From Pseudomonadota bacterium (GTDB lineage: Bacteria; Pseudomonadota; Gammaproteobacteria; Burkholderiales; Burkholderiaceae_B), in the NCBI GenBank assembly GCA_023422555.1, contig JAFAGQ010000409.1:1-10883 (forward strand): a stretch of 10,883 bases of DNA, read 5' to 3'. Within the stretch, counting starts at the first letter, position 1. Every line of letters begins with the position of its first letter. Positions 1 to 7,288 of the stretch are shown piece after piece. The notes below the pieces were generated by a model. The model saw only the letters and a program-made list of their open reading frames with translations. It was not told the DNA's origin and ran no database searches. The translations under genes were made by a program, and so were the position numbers.

Positions 1-363
1 GCAGACGGCTACTATACCTATGCAGGTCGCAGTGATGACATGCTCAAGGTGAGCGGACAATATGTTTCGCCCTTCGAAGTGGAAGCCACATTGATTGAAC
101 ATGATGCGGTGCTGGAGGCTGCGGTCATTGGTGTTACCGATTCCCAGGGTCTGGTCAAGACCAAGGCTTATGTGGTGCTCAAGGAGAATGCACCTGCGGC
201 GGATGACACGCTGCGCGCCGCGCTCAAAGCCTTTGTCAAGTCCCGACTGGCACCACACAAGTATCCGCGCAGTATTGAATTTCTGGAGGAACTGCCGAAA
301 ACGGCCACGGGAAAAATACAGCGCTTCCGGTTGCGTGAACTGAATCATCATGAACCGGCCTGA
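1..363 (+). CDS. Benzoate-CoA-ligase-like acyl-CoA synthetase, C-terminal part (5' end outside window)
   Basis: This is the last 120 codons of an AMP-forming (ANL superfamily) acid-CoA ligase; the frame is open from base 1, so the gene starts upstream of the window. Such enzymes activate a carboxylate with ATP to an acyl-adenylate and then transfer it to CoA in the cytoplasm. Visible here are the A8 hinge motif (YAGRSDDMLKVSG at fragment residues 7-19), whose aspartate marks the domain-rotation hinge, and the A10 motif PKTATGKIQR near the end, with the catalytic lysine encoded at 313-315. The wording of both motifs, and the stretch SGQYVSPFEVEATL, resemble benzoate/4-hydroxybenzoate-CoA ligases more than acetyl- or long-chain-CoA synthetases. 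The substrate pocket lies in the missing N-terminal domain, so aromatic specificity is inferred from resemblance and from the importer genes just downstream. The stop is TGA at 361-363. Confidence 0.88.
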   Translation, partial: ADGYYTYAGRSDDMLKVSGQYVSPFEVEATLIEHDAVLEAAVIGVTDSQGLVKTKAYVVLKENAPAADDTLRAALKAFVKSRLAPHKYPRSIEFLEELPKTATGKIQRFRLRELNHHEPA

Positions 364-508
364 ATGAAAAAGAATGCTGGCAGTGCGGGCTGCCACAACT
401 GGTTATCACACCCGTAATGGTAAAAGAATCAGCCGATCGCGGCGATGAGCACGAAGGCAAAGATAGCAGCAATCATAAAAAACAGTCGTATATTCAGGAG
501 ACAACAGA

Positions 509-1681
509 ATGAACAGAACGAAAAAAACCAGTATTGCAGCAACAGCCATACTGGCATGGGGATTGAGTTCGGCAGCCCTGGCCGAACCGGTGAAGGTGGG
601 TTTGATGCTGCCGGCTACCGGCACCTACGCCGCCCTGGGCAAAGCCATTGAAAATGGCTTCAAACTGTACGTCGAGGAACAGGGAGGCAAGCTGGGCGGA
701 CAGGAGATCAAATATTTTTCGGTTGATGATGAATCGGATCCGGCCAAAGCGCCTGAGAACACCAACCGACTGGTGCAGCGTGACAAGGTGGATGTGCTGG
801 TGGGTACCGTTCACTCTGGTGTTGCCATGGGCATGGCCAAGGTAGCGCGCGACAGCGGTGTTCTGTACATTATTCCCAATGCCGGTGCAGACATGCTGAC
901 CGGACCACTGTGCGCCAAAAACATTTTCCGCAGTTCCTTCACCAACTGGCAGCCGGCTTACGGCATGGGTATTGTTGCCGCAGAGAAACAGAAACATAAA
1001 ACCGCAGTCACCATTACCTGGAAGTATGCAGCCGGAACGGAAGCAGCCAATGGCTTTCGCGAGGGTTTCGAAGCCAAGGGCGGTAAGGTGATTAAACAAC
1101 TGACCCTGCCCTTCCCCAATGTCGAATTCCAGTCTTTGCTGACAGAGATTTCTTCGCTGAAACCCGATTCCGTTTTCGCCTTCTTCGCCGGCGGTGGTGC
1201 GGTGAAATTCGTCAAGGATTACGATGCCTCCGGCCTGCGCAAGAATATACCGTTGTACGGCCCGGGCTTTCTGACTGATGGTACGCTGGAAGCCCAGGGT
1301 GCCGCCGCAGAAGGCATGCTGACCACACTGCACTACGCAGATGGTCTGGATAATCCCAAAGACAAGGAATTCCGCAAGAATTACCAGGCCAAATTCAATC
1401 TTGAACCAGACGTGTACGCTGTGCAGGGCTACGATGCGGCACAGCTTCTTGCCGCAGGTCTGAACAATGCCAAAGGGGATATCAAGAACAAGGATGCAGT
1501 CATCGAGGGCATGGAACAGGCCAAAGTTGACAGTCCGCGAGGTCCGTTCACCATGTCCAAAGCACACAACCCTGTGCAGAATATTTACCTGCGCGAAGTC
1601 GCAGACAAGCAGAATAAAAACATGGGTATTGCCGTTGCCAATCTGGAAGATCCGGCAAAAGGTTGCAAGCTGCTCAAGTAA
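509..1681 (+). CDS. Periplasmic substrate-binding protein of a Liv/HAAT-type ABC importer, probably for an aromatic acid
   Basis: This encodes a 390-residue type I periplasmic binding protein (Peripla_BP_6 / LivJ-like fold) that captures ligand and delivers it to the permease pair encoded downstream. The N-terminus has a clear Sec signal: basic residues, a hydrophobic stretch at about 8-19, and a likely cleavage after ALA (25/26). The mature protein opens with VKVGLMLPATGTYAALG, the usual first strand and ligand loop of this family. Two cysteines, 135 (in GPLCAKN) and 386 near the C-terminus, could form a disulfide, although this is speculative. The region around residues 130-150 (NIFRSSFTNWQPAY) resembles binding proteins annotated near aromatic-acid degradation genes, which fits the preceding ligase. 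A strong Shine-Dalgarno site (AGGAGA, 496-501) sits 7 nt before the ATG. The 145-nt gap after the ligase leaves room for its own promoter, although I cannot point to convincing -35/-10 boxes. Ligand identity is an inference. Confidence 0.93.
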   Translation: MNRTKKTSIAATAILAWGLSSAALAEPVKVGLMLPATGTYAALGKAIENGFKLYVEEQGGKLGGQEIKYFSVDDESDPAKAPENTNRLVQRDKVDVLVGTVHSGVAMGMAKVARDSGVLYIIPNAGADMLTGPLCAKNIFRSSFTNWQPAYGMGIVAAEKQKHKTAVTITWKYAAGTEAANGFREGFEAKGGKVIKQLTLPFPNVEFQSLLTEISSLKPDSVFAFFAGGGAVKFVKDYDASGLRKNIPLYGPGFLTDGTLEAQGAAAEGMLTTLHYADGLDNPKDKEFRKNYQAKFNLEPDVYAVQGYDAAQLLAAGLNNAKGDIKNKDAVIEGMEQAKVDSPRGPFTMSKAHNPVQNIYLREVADKQNKNMGIAVANLEDPAKGCKLLK

Positions 1682-1688
1682 ACCGGAA

Positions 1689-1722
1689 GTGCGGCTAGCC
1701 GGGTAGTTCCGGCTAGCCGCAC
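1689..1722 (+). terminator. Perfect 14-bp inverted repeat between binding-protein and permease genes (attenuator / mRNA stabiliser)
   Basis: GTGCGGCTAGCCGG (1689-1702) and its exact complement CCGGCTAGCCGCAC (1709-1722) enclose a 6-nt loop. The structure starts 7 nt after the binding-protein stop codon and ends 17 nt before the permease ATG. It is GC-rich, but the following bases (CCTTCCTC) are not a T-run, so it is unlikely to be an efficient intrinsic terminator. Known transport operons such as malE-malF of E. coli have stem-loops at this position that protect the upstream mRNA and reduce downstream expression. I infer the same role here. Each arm also contains the self-complementary GGCTAGCC, so alternative folds are possible. 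Confidence 0.75.
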
Positions 1723-1739
1723 CCTTCCTCGGATCGTAT

Positions 1740-2609
1740 ATGGATATAACAACGTTTCTGATTCAATGTTTGAACAGCGTGCAGTACGGGCTGCTGCTGT
1801 TTCTGATTGCCAGTGGACTCACACTGATCTTCGGCATCATGGGCGTCATCAATCTGGCGCATGGCAGCTTCTTCATGGTGGGCGCGTATCTGATATATGC
1901 ATTGGGCATGTATATCGACAATTTCGCGCTGGCACTGGTACTGGGTGTGATTTTTGCACTTGCCTTCGGTTATCTCCTTGAATGGGGCTTCTTCAGCTTT
2001 CTTTATGAGCGCGAACATCTGCTGCAGGTGCTGATGACCTATGGGCTGATCCTGATTTTTGAAGCCATGCGCAGTATTCTGCTAGGCGATGATGTCCATG
2101 GCGTCAGTCCGCCCGCCTGGCTCGCCGGATCCATACCTTTGGGCAACGGTCTGAGCTATCCGGTCTATCGATTGTTTATATCGCTGGTTTGCCTGGTCAT
2201 TGCGGTTGGCATGTATATGGTTCTGCGTCATACGCGTCTGGGCATGAAAATTCGTGCCGGCGCCACCAATCGCGAAATGGTGCAGTCGCTTGGCGTGAAT
2301 CTGCCTGTGCTTTATCGTGTGGTTTTTGCTGCGGGCATTGCACTTGCAATTTTTGCCGGCATGCTTTCAGCCCCTGTCTCTTCTGTCTACCCTGGCATGG
2401 GCGGCAATGAACTGATCATCTGCTTTGTGGTTGTCGTCATTGGCGGCATCGGTTCTATCAAAGGCGCTCTTGTCGCCGCGCTGCTTATTGGTTTCGTCGA
2501 TACTTTCGGCAAGGTTCTGTGGCCTGAAGGTGCGGGCGCGTTGATCTATCTGCTCATGGTTCTGGTGCTGCTCTTCAAGCCCCAGGGTCTCTTCAAACAG
2601 GGGACCTGA
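1740..2609 (+). CDS. ABC importer permease, LivH type
   Basis: This encodes a 289-residue inner-membrane permease subunit, which pairs with the next gene product to form the translocation path. Residues 26-44 carry the LivH hallmark (GLTLIFGIMGVINLAHG), the start of the conserved membrane core. Hydrophobic segments follow along the whole length. A cytoplasmic coupling loop at about 168-187 (GMKIRAGATNREMVQSLGVN) would contact the ATPases. Length and motif order match full-length LivH-family proteins. The ATG at 1740 has only a weak ribosome site (GGA at 1731-1733) and lies just behind the stem-loop at 1689-1722, which fits lower expression than the binding protein. The stop codon is followed after 2 nt by the next start, so the two permeases are probably translated in a coupled way. 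Confidence 0.93.
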   Translation: MDITTFLIQCLNSVQYGLLLFLIASGLTLIFGIMGVINLAHGSFFMVGAYLIYALGMYIDNFALALVLGVIFALAFGYLLEWGFFSFLYEREHLLQVLMTYGLILIFEAMRSILLGDDVHGVSPPAWLAGSIPLGNGLSYPVYRLFISLVCLVIAVGMYMVLRHTRLGMKIRAGATNREMVQSLGVNLPVLYRVVFAAGIALAIFAGMLSAPVSSVYPGMGGNELIICFVVVVIGGIGSIKGALVAALLIGFVDTFGKVLWPEGAGALIYLLMVLVLLFKPQGLFKQGT

Positions 2610-2611
2610 TC

Positions 2612-3604
2612 ATGATCAACACAAAAAATTTGCTCTTGTGGCTTATCGGACTTGCCGCCCTGGCAATCCTTCCCCTGTTGCCAGAACCCATAGGCAGCAC
2701 CTATCACAACGACCTGATCTCCAGAATCATGATTCTGAGCATTTTCGCACTGAGTCTGCAACTGCTGGTCGGGTTTACGGGATTGGTCAGCCTGGGACAT
2801 GCCGCGTTCCTGGGCTTTGCCGCCTATATGGTGGCGACGCTGTCTCCTGAATCTGAGGCCGGCAATGGCTGGCTGCTGATGTTCGTCTGTATCGCTGGCG
2901 CCGGACTGCTGGCCCTATTGATCGGCATGCTGGTCTTACGCAGCTATGGCGTGTATTTCATTATGGTCACCCTGGCCTTTGGTCAGCTTGTCTATTTTGT
3001 ATTTCATGACATTCGCTATTTCGGCGGCTCCGACGGTACCTATATTTATTTCAAACCTGATTTTTCCATTTTCGGCTGGCAGCCATTTGATCTGGACAGC
3101 GGCAATACGTTTTACTGGTTCACGCTTGCCATGCTGATTCTCACAGTCGTGATATTGCAGCTGATTCTGCACTCCCGCCTGGGTCACGCTTTTGTAGGTA
3201 TCAAACACAATCAGTTGCGCATGCGGGCCGCAGGCTTCTCTACCACAAGTTACAAGCTGACCAGCTTCGTCATCAGCGGAATGCTTGCCGGCCTCGCGGG
3301 CTTTCTGTATGCCTGCCAATACGGTTATGTGAATCCGGAACTGCTGTCCTGGCACCAATCAGGCAATGTCCTGCTTATGATTATCCTGGGCGGGCTCGGC
3401 AGCCTGGGCGGTGCCATTATCGGAGCCTTCGCATTTGTGCTTCTGTCTGAATGGTTTACTGCAATCACCAAACACTGGCAGTTGCTGCTGGGTGGTTTTA
3501 TTATTTTTGTGGTTATGTTTATGCCCTATGGACTGGCTGGTCTGCCGCGACAACTGCGTCAGTGGCGCAGCGAGCGCAAGTCCAAAGGAGAACACGCTTT
3601 ATGA
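2612..3604 (+). CDS. ABC importer permease, LivM type
   Basis: This encodes a 330-residue polytopic inner-membrane protein, the second permease half. After an N-terminal hydrophobic segment (about 7-24) it shows the LivM signature VGFTGLVSLGHAAF at 53-66. A cytoplasmic coupling loop lies around 190-209 (GHAFVGIKHNQLRMRAAGF), and the glycine-rich segment GGLGSLGGAIIGAF sits near the C-terminus. The tail ends in a basic stretch (RQLRQWRSERKSKG), consistent with a cytoplasmic C-terminus. The ATG is 2 nt after the LivH stop. The last codons overlap the ATPase start by 4 nt (ATGA), and the coding sequence contains the strong Shine-Dalgarno site for that gene (AAGGAG, 3585-3590). Confidence 0.93.
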   Translation: MINTKNLLLWLIGLAALAILPLLPEPIGSTYHNDLISRIMILSIFALSLQLLVGFTGLVSLGHAAFLGFAAYMVATLSPESEAGNGWLLMFVCIAGAGLLALLIGMLVLRSYGVYFIMVTLAFGQLVYFVFHDIRYFGGSDGTYIYFKPDFSIFGWQPFDLDSGNTFYWFTLAMLILTVVILQLILHSRLGHAFVGIKHNQLRMRAAGFSTTSYKLTSFVISGMLAGLAGFLYACQYGYVNPELLSWHQSGNVLLMIILGGLGSLGGAIIGAFAFVLLSEWFTAITKHWQLLLGGFIIFVVMFMPYGLAGLPRQLRQWRSERKSKGEHAL

Positions 3605-4380
3605 AAACCGTGATGCTGGAAGCGCGCAATGTGACGCGCAAGTTTGGTGCTCTGCTGGCGGTCAATAACGTATCGCTGCAGCTTTTTGAACGCGAAATCC
3701 ATGCTGTCATCGGTACCAATGGTGCGGGCAAGTCCACCCTTACCTATCTTCTCTCGGGAGAACTGCCGCTCACCAATGGACAGGTGGTGCTGCGTGGTCA
3801 GGATGTCAGCAAGTGGTCACAACCTGCACGAGCTCAGGCGGGGCTTGGTCGCAGTTATCAACGCAATAATATTTTTCTGCCGCTCAGCGTGCGCGAAAAT
3901 TGTCGGCTGGCAGCACAGGCCAAGGTTCAAAAGCCCTGGCAGTTCTGGTCGGCGGCACAGCAATGCAAAGTCAGTCTGGATCTGGCCGATCAGGCGCTGT
4001 CTCACGCCGGACTGGAAAAGCAGGCAACAACCACGGCGGCGAATCTTTCCCACGGGCAGAAGCGGCAGCTTGAAGTGGCCATGTGCCTGGCCCAGAAACC
4101 AGACGTGCTGCTGCTTGATGAACCGCTGGCCGGCATGGGTGCAGAAGAATCGGAGCGAATGCTGGCGCTGCTGCATCATCTGAAAAAAGATCTGGCCATT
4201 CTGCTGATTGAACATGATATGGATGCCGTCTTTGCCGTTGCCGATCGTCTGACCGTGATGGTCAATGGTTCTGTTCTGGCCAGCGGCCTGCCCGATGACA
4301 TACGCAATAATGCGCAAGTGCAGACTGCATACCTGGGAGAAAGCCATGCCCAAAGCAGCGAACAGCTCGTATCGCTTTAA
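3601..4380 (+). CDS. ABC importer ATPase, LivG type
   Basis: This encodes a 259-residue cytoplasmic nucleotide-binding subunit that powers transport. It contains Walker A GTNGAGKST (38-46, with Thr at the second position where Pro is usual), a Q-loop glutamine at 87, signature LSHGQ (149-153), Walker B VLLLDE (169-174, catalytic Glu174) and a switch histidine at 205 in IEHDMD. All catalytic parts are therefore intact. I chose the ATG at 3601 rather than an in-frame ATG at 3451. The 3601 start overlaps the LivM stop as ATGA, has AAGGAG 10 nt upstream, and gives the family's normal N-terminus (LEARNVTRKFGALLAVNNVSL). The extra upstream residues would simply be out-of-frame LivM sequence. The C-terminus has a short serine/glutamine-rich tail after the usual YLGE ending. 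Confidence 0.94.
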   Translation: MKTVMLEARNVTRKFGALLAVNNVSLQLFEREIHAVIGTNGAGKSTLTYLLSGELPLTNGQVVLRGQDVSKWSQPARAQAGLGRSYQRNNIFLPLSVRENCRLAAQAKVQKPWQFWSAAQQCKVSLDLADQALSHAGLEKQATTTAANLSHGQKRQLEVAMCLAQKPDVLLLDEPLAGMGAEESERMLALLHHLKKDLAILLIEHDMDAVFAVADRLTVMVNGSVLASGLPDDIRNNAQVQTAYLGESHAQSSEQLVSL

Positions 4381-4393
4381 TGGCAAGTGAAAC

Positions 4394-5107
4394 ATGACAG
4401 ATAACATCATTCTTGCGCGGGATATTCATGCATGGTATGGCTCAAGCCATATTCTGCATGGCATAGACTTCAATCTTCGCCGTGGAGAAACCGTGGGTCT
4501 GCTCGGGCGCAACGGCATGGGAAAATCCACGCTCATACGCAGCATTCTTGGGCATGTGAAGCAGCGTTCCGGTCAAATACAACTCATGCAGAAGGAAATG
4601 TCGCAGGCGCGCCCTTACCAGGCAGCAAGAACGGGCATTGCCTATGTACCCGAAGGTCGCGGTATTTTCCCGAACCTGAGCGTACGTGAAAATCTGCTCA
4701 TGTGCGCGCGCCCTGCAGCCGGTGATGTTGTGGGCTGGGATCTGGATCGGACCCTGCAGACTTTCCCGCGTCTGGCGGAGCGTCTTGATAATATGGGCGA
4801 TCAGCTCTCTGGTGGAGAACAGCAAATGCTGTCTATCGGCCGCGCGCTCATGACCAATCCGATGGCAATCATTCTGGATGAAGCCACCGAAGGTCTGGCG
4901 CCACTGATTGTGGAAGAGATCTGGCGGGTTATTGCGCTGATTCGCACCACAGGACTGGCGACCATGGTGGTCGATCGCAATTATCGCAAGGTCATGGATC
5001 ACGCCGACAGACTGGTTGTGCTGGAAAAAGGCAAAGTCGTTCTGGAAGGTGACGCAGCACAGCTGCGCAATGAGCCTGAGCAAATTCACCAGTATCTGGG
5101 CGTCTGA
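4394..5107 (+). CDS. ABC importer ATPase, LivF type, with an altered switch residue
   Basis: This encodes a 237-residue nucleotide-binding subunit that should heterodimerise with the LivG-type protein. It contains Walker A GRNGMGKST (38-46, typical of LivF), the family motif YVPEGRGIFPNLSVREN (84-100), signature LSGGEQQ (138-144) and Walker B IILDE (159-163). The Walker B is followed by ATEGLAPL rather than the more common PSLGLAP. At the switch position, where most ABC ATPases have His and E. coli LivF has Gln (VEQN), this protein has Arg195 (VVDRNYR). The gene starts 13 nt after the LivG stop with only a weak ribosome site (AAGTGA, 4385-4390). It ends the operon. In the 69 nt before the convergent gene I see no good stem-loop plus T-run. 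Confidence 0.93.
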   Translation: MTDNIILARDIHAWYGSSHILHGIDFNLRRGETVGLLGRNGMGKSTLIRSILGHVKQRSGQIQLMQKEMSQARPYQAARTGIAYVPEGRGIFPNLSVRENLLMCARPAAGDVVGWDLDRTLQTFPRLAERLDNMGDQLSGGEQQMLSIGRALMTNPMAIILDEATEGLAPLIVEEIWRVIALIRTTGLATMVVDRNYRKVMDHADRLVVLEKGKVVLEGDAAQLRNEPEQIHQYLGV

Positions 5108-5176
5108 GATATATAAATGGGTACACCGCAGCGGCTGTCGCATCTGCAGGATACCCGCCTTATCTGCCGAACATAT

Positions 5177-5743
5177 TCATTCAGCCAGACGCTCAATCGC
5201 CAGCAGATACGGTGCCGGTTTTTTGCGATTGGTAAACTGGTATTTCAACACGCGATATGCTGACGGATTTAGGCTGGTGGTAAAGGGATCCAGTTGCTGA
5301 CTTTCCTGCAGGCCCGCAGGGTGTCCGGGATACACAGCGACCAGCAACAGCCCGCCAGGAACCAGCAACGTTAGCGCGTGCTGCACCGCAAGCAACGTCT
5401 CGTCAACCTGGGTTGCCAACGATTTATCCGCACCGGGCAGGTAGCCCAGATTGAAAACAATGGCATTCACAGCTTCTGACACGTAGTCTGGCAGACGGGA
5501 ATGGCTATCCGGAATCAATGTGACGCGATGCTGCAGATTGTCGGCCATCAGCGCTCTCTGAGTTGCGATCAGGGCAGCCGGTTGCACATCAAATGCAAAT
5601 ACTTTGCCGGTATCTCCAACGAGTCGGGCGAGCAGGACGGTGTCATGCCCGTTGCCCATGGTCGCATCAATGGCGCGACCACCTTCTTCAAGGTGGCTTT
5701 CAAGCAGAGAATGAATAAACTCAACGGTTTTAGGCAATGACAT
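5177..5743 (-). CDS. Class I SAM methyltransferase, YtqB/MnmM-like (PF06962 type), probable tRNA or rRNA modification enzyme
   Basis: This encodes a 188-residue Rossmann-fold methyltransferase. The SAM-binding motif I is AIDATMGNGHDT (24-35), an acidic residue ending strand 2 is Asp52 (FAFDVQ), and the family-specific motif is NLGYLPGADK (98-107), which replaces the usual NPPY-type motif IV. This combination is characteristic of the family once called 'putative rRNA methylase' (YtqB). Its Bacillus and Staphylococcus members have been described as MnmM, which methylates nm5U34 to mnm5U34 in tRNA. Whether this protein acts on tRNA is inferred from family membership. It is the last gene of a four-gene leftward operon, 23 nt after the dehydrogenase stop. 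Its start has only a weak AGG-type ribosome site. Length is normal for the family, with no signal peptide or membrane segment. Confidence 0.87.
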   Translation of the reverse strand: MSLPKTVEFIHSLLESHLEEGGRAIDATMGNGHDTVLLARLVGDTGKVFAFDVQPAALIATQRALMADNLQHRVTLIPDSHSRLPDYVSEAVNAIVFNLGYLPGADKSLATQVDETLLAVQHALTLLVPGGLLLVAVYPGHPAGLQESQQLDPFTTSLNPSAYRVLKYQFTNRKKPAPYLLAIERLAE

Positions 5744-5766
5744 GGCAAAACCTAAGCACAGGCACG

Positions 5767-6696
5767 CTACGAAATGCTTTTCAGGATTTCAACCAGACGA
5801 TCATCACGATAGCGCTGCAGTTCTTCGATCGACTTTCCGTTGCGTGCCTGTAGAGCACCTTCTATCATGCGTTCGCGCAATTCCGGTGTCATGCGTGGAT
5901 TGCCCAGATCATCCATCCAGGATTCCATCGCAGGCTGCAGATGATCGATCAGATGTGCCAGACCGGCATTGCCTCCGGCAAGATCAAAGACGGCCTGCGG
6001 GCCCAACAGTGCCCAGCGCAGACCCGGCCCCTTGCTCATGGCTGCATCGATATCCTGCACACTGGCAATATTTTCATTGACCAGGTGCATGACTTCGCGC
6101 CACACCGCAGCCTGCAGACGATTGGCAATATGACCCCGGATTTCACGATTCAGTCGAATGGGATGCTTACCGACTTCACGATAAAAATCCATGGTCCGCT
6201 GTATGCAATCCTCGGACGTATGCTCACCGCCAACGACTTCGACCAGTGGAATCACATGGGGCGGATTGAACGGGTGTCCCAGCACACAACGCTGCGGATA
6301 GGTGCAGCGGGACTGCATGCGGCTGACCAGCAATCCCGAAGAGCTGGACGAAATAATGACATGCTCAGGCAGAATGGCGTCCATGCGCGCAAACAGGTCA
6401 ATCTTGAAATCTTCCCGCTCGGGTGCATTTTCCTGAACGAAATCAACATCCACCAGCGCCTTTTCCAGCTCAGGTTCAAAGCGCAGATTGTTGCGGTTCG
6501 CTTCGTTCTGAACTTTACCCAGTTCCTGCAGCGTCAGCCAGGCCGAGTCGATCATGCGTCTTGTGGTTGCTTCTGCGTCAGGTGACGGGTCAGATACCAC
6601 CACGTGATAACCGTAAGCCAGAAAAAGGGCAGCCCAGCTGCTGCCTATGGTTCCGGCGCCAATAATGGCAATTGTTTTGATACTGCTTTTTTTCAT
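5767..6696 (-). CDS. 3-hydroxyacyl-CoA dehydrogenase family enzyme (carnitine dehydrogenase / L-gulonate dehydrogenase-like)
   Basis: This encodes a 309-residue cytoplasmic NAD-dependent oxidoreductase of the 3HCDH family. Residues 13-18 are the dinucleotide motif GAGTIG. Asp36 at the end of strand 2 favours NAD over NADP. The catalytic set of the family is present: serine in SSSSSG (116-121), His141 in GHPFNPPH, Glu153 in LVEVV and Asn192. The C-terminal domain has GPGLRWALLGP, as in L-carnitine dehydrogenases and lambda-crystallin/L-gulonate dehydrogenases, so a beta-hydroxy acid rather than a CoA ester may be the substrate; this is unresolved. I place the start at 6696 (MKKSSIKTIAIIG), 4 nt after the upstream stop. 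An in-frame ATG at 6747 would add 17 residues overlapping the upstream gene and is less typical. No strong ribosome site is visible, so coupling to the upstream gene is likely. Confidence 0.86.
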   Translation of the reverse strand: MKKSSIKTIAIIGAGTIGSSWAALFLAYGYHVVVSDPSPDAEATTRRMIDSAWLTLQELGKVQNEANRNNLRFEPELEKALVDVDFVQENAPEREDFKIDLFARMDAILPEHVIISSSSSGLLVSRMQSRCTYPQRCVLGHPFNPPHVIPLVEVVGGEHTSEDCIQRTMDFYREVGKHPIRLNREIRGHIANRLQAAVWREVMHLVNENIASVQDIDAAMSKGPGLRWALLGPQAVFDLAGGNAGLAHLIDHLQPAMESWMDDLGNPRMTPELRERMIEGALQARNGKSIEELQRYRDDRLVEILKSIS

Positions 6697-6700
6697 GAAA

Positions 6701-7267
6701 TTACCAGCTGCGTACACGTCCGGTATCGACGTGAACAAAATTATCATGAGGATAGTAACCTACCCCGCCCAGTGCCAGTTCCTTGGCTGCATCGCGCAGT
6801 TCGTCCAGCGGTACACCCTTCAGGCGCAGGTCCATGGCCTGTCCCACCATATGCAGACTTTTCTTGGCAACGCCGCCACCACGGGTAGCGCGCAGATGGG
6901 CATTGGTTTGCGGATCACGGTAGCCTGAAATGACTTCGATGGCAACATCGGTATTCAGCGATGCCCTGACCTTGTTGACCAGGTCAAAAAGCGTGGGATC
7001 CATGTGACCCACAGTGCCCGAATAATGATCGCGCAGGAAATGATTGAGGCGCTGCATCGCAGCAGGAATATAGCGGTCCCCCTCGGCATAGGCCAGGGTA
7101 ATTTTCTCGTTGGTGTGCAGATTGTCCAGGGATATCTGGCGGGCACCGCTGCCGATGTTGGCGCGGGCCGTATTGGTACCGATGGTAAACAGGGCACCGG
7201 TGACGAGCAGGGACGAAGAAGTTTTCAGAAATTGGCGGCGTTTTGTGTGTGGCGGTGTTAACGTCAT
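6701..7267 (-). CDS. Tat-exported DUF882/M15 murein endopeptidase, YcbK/MepK-like
   Basis: This encodes a 188-residue periplasmic zinc peptidase. The N-terminus is a twin-arginine signal: KRRQFLK at 9-15, then a hydrophobic run, with probable cleavage after ARA (36/37). The metal ligands of the LAS/M15 fold are visible as His139 and Asp146 (SLHMVGQAMDLR) and His179 (FVHVDTGRVR). The conserved SGYRDPQTN lies at 114-122. E. coli YcbK (MepK) cleaves peptidoglycan cross-links, with a preference reported for the 3-3 links made by L,D-transpeptidases. Here the gene directly follows a YcbB-like L,D-transpeptidase gene (21-nt gap), the same neighbour as ycbB-ycbK in E. coli, which strongly supports the assignment. 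The start is backed by GGAG (7278-7281) 10 nt upstream. Length is normal and all metal ligands are intact. Confidence 0.92.
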   Translation of the reverse strand: MTLTPPHTKRRQFLKTSSSLLVTGALFTIGTNTARANIGSGARQISLDNLHTNEKITLAYAEGDRYIPAAMQRLNHFLRDHYSGTVGHMDPTLFDLVNKVRASLNTDVAIEVISGYRDPQTNAHLRATRGGGVAKKSLHMVGQAMDLRLKGVPLDELRDAAKELALGGVGYYPHDNFVHVDTGRVRSW

Positions 7268-7288
7268 ACCTTGCTGGCTCCAGATTGA

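Noticed and set aside
379..394. Small stem-loop GGCAG/CTGCC after the ligase gene
   Set aside because: The stem is only 5 bp and no T-run follows, so it cannot be called a terminator.
364..417. Short frame of 17 codons (MKKNAG...) starting just after the ligase stop
   Set aside because: It is very short, has no ribosome site and no recognisable product, and is most likely chance.
494..1567. Long open frame of 357 codons on the - strand opposite the binding-protein gene
   Set aside because: It is antisense to a clearly genuine gene. Its product is rich in Cys, His, Phe and Gln with no recognisable domain, as expected from mirrored codon bias, and no ribosome site favours it.
3451..3600. Longer start for the LivG-type ATPase at 3451
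   Set aside because: The extra 50 residues are LivM sequence read in another frame. The start at 3601 has AAGGAG at the right distance and an ATGA overlap with the upstream stop.
4442..5143. Open frame of 233 codons on the - strand opposite the LivF-type gene
   Set aside because: It is antisense to an intact ATPase gene with all motifs, has an unlikely composition and resembles no family I know.
5108..5176. Bidirectional terminator between the converging operons
   Set aside because: Only weak, interrupted pairings (for example GGGTA with TACCC) are found and no T-run on either strand.
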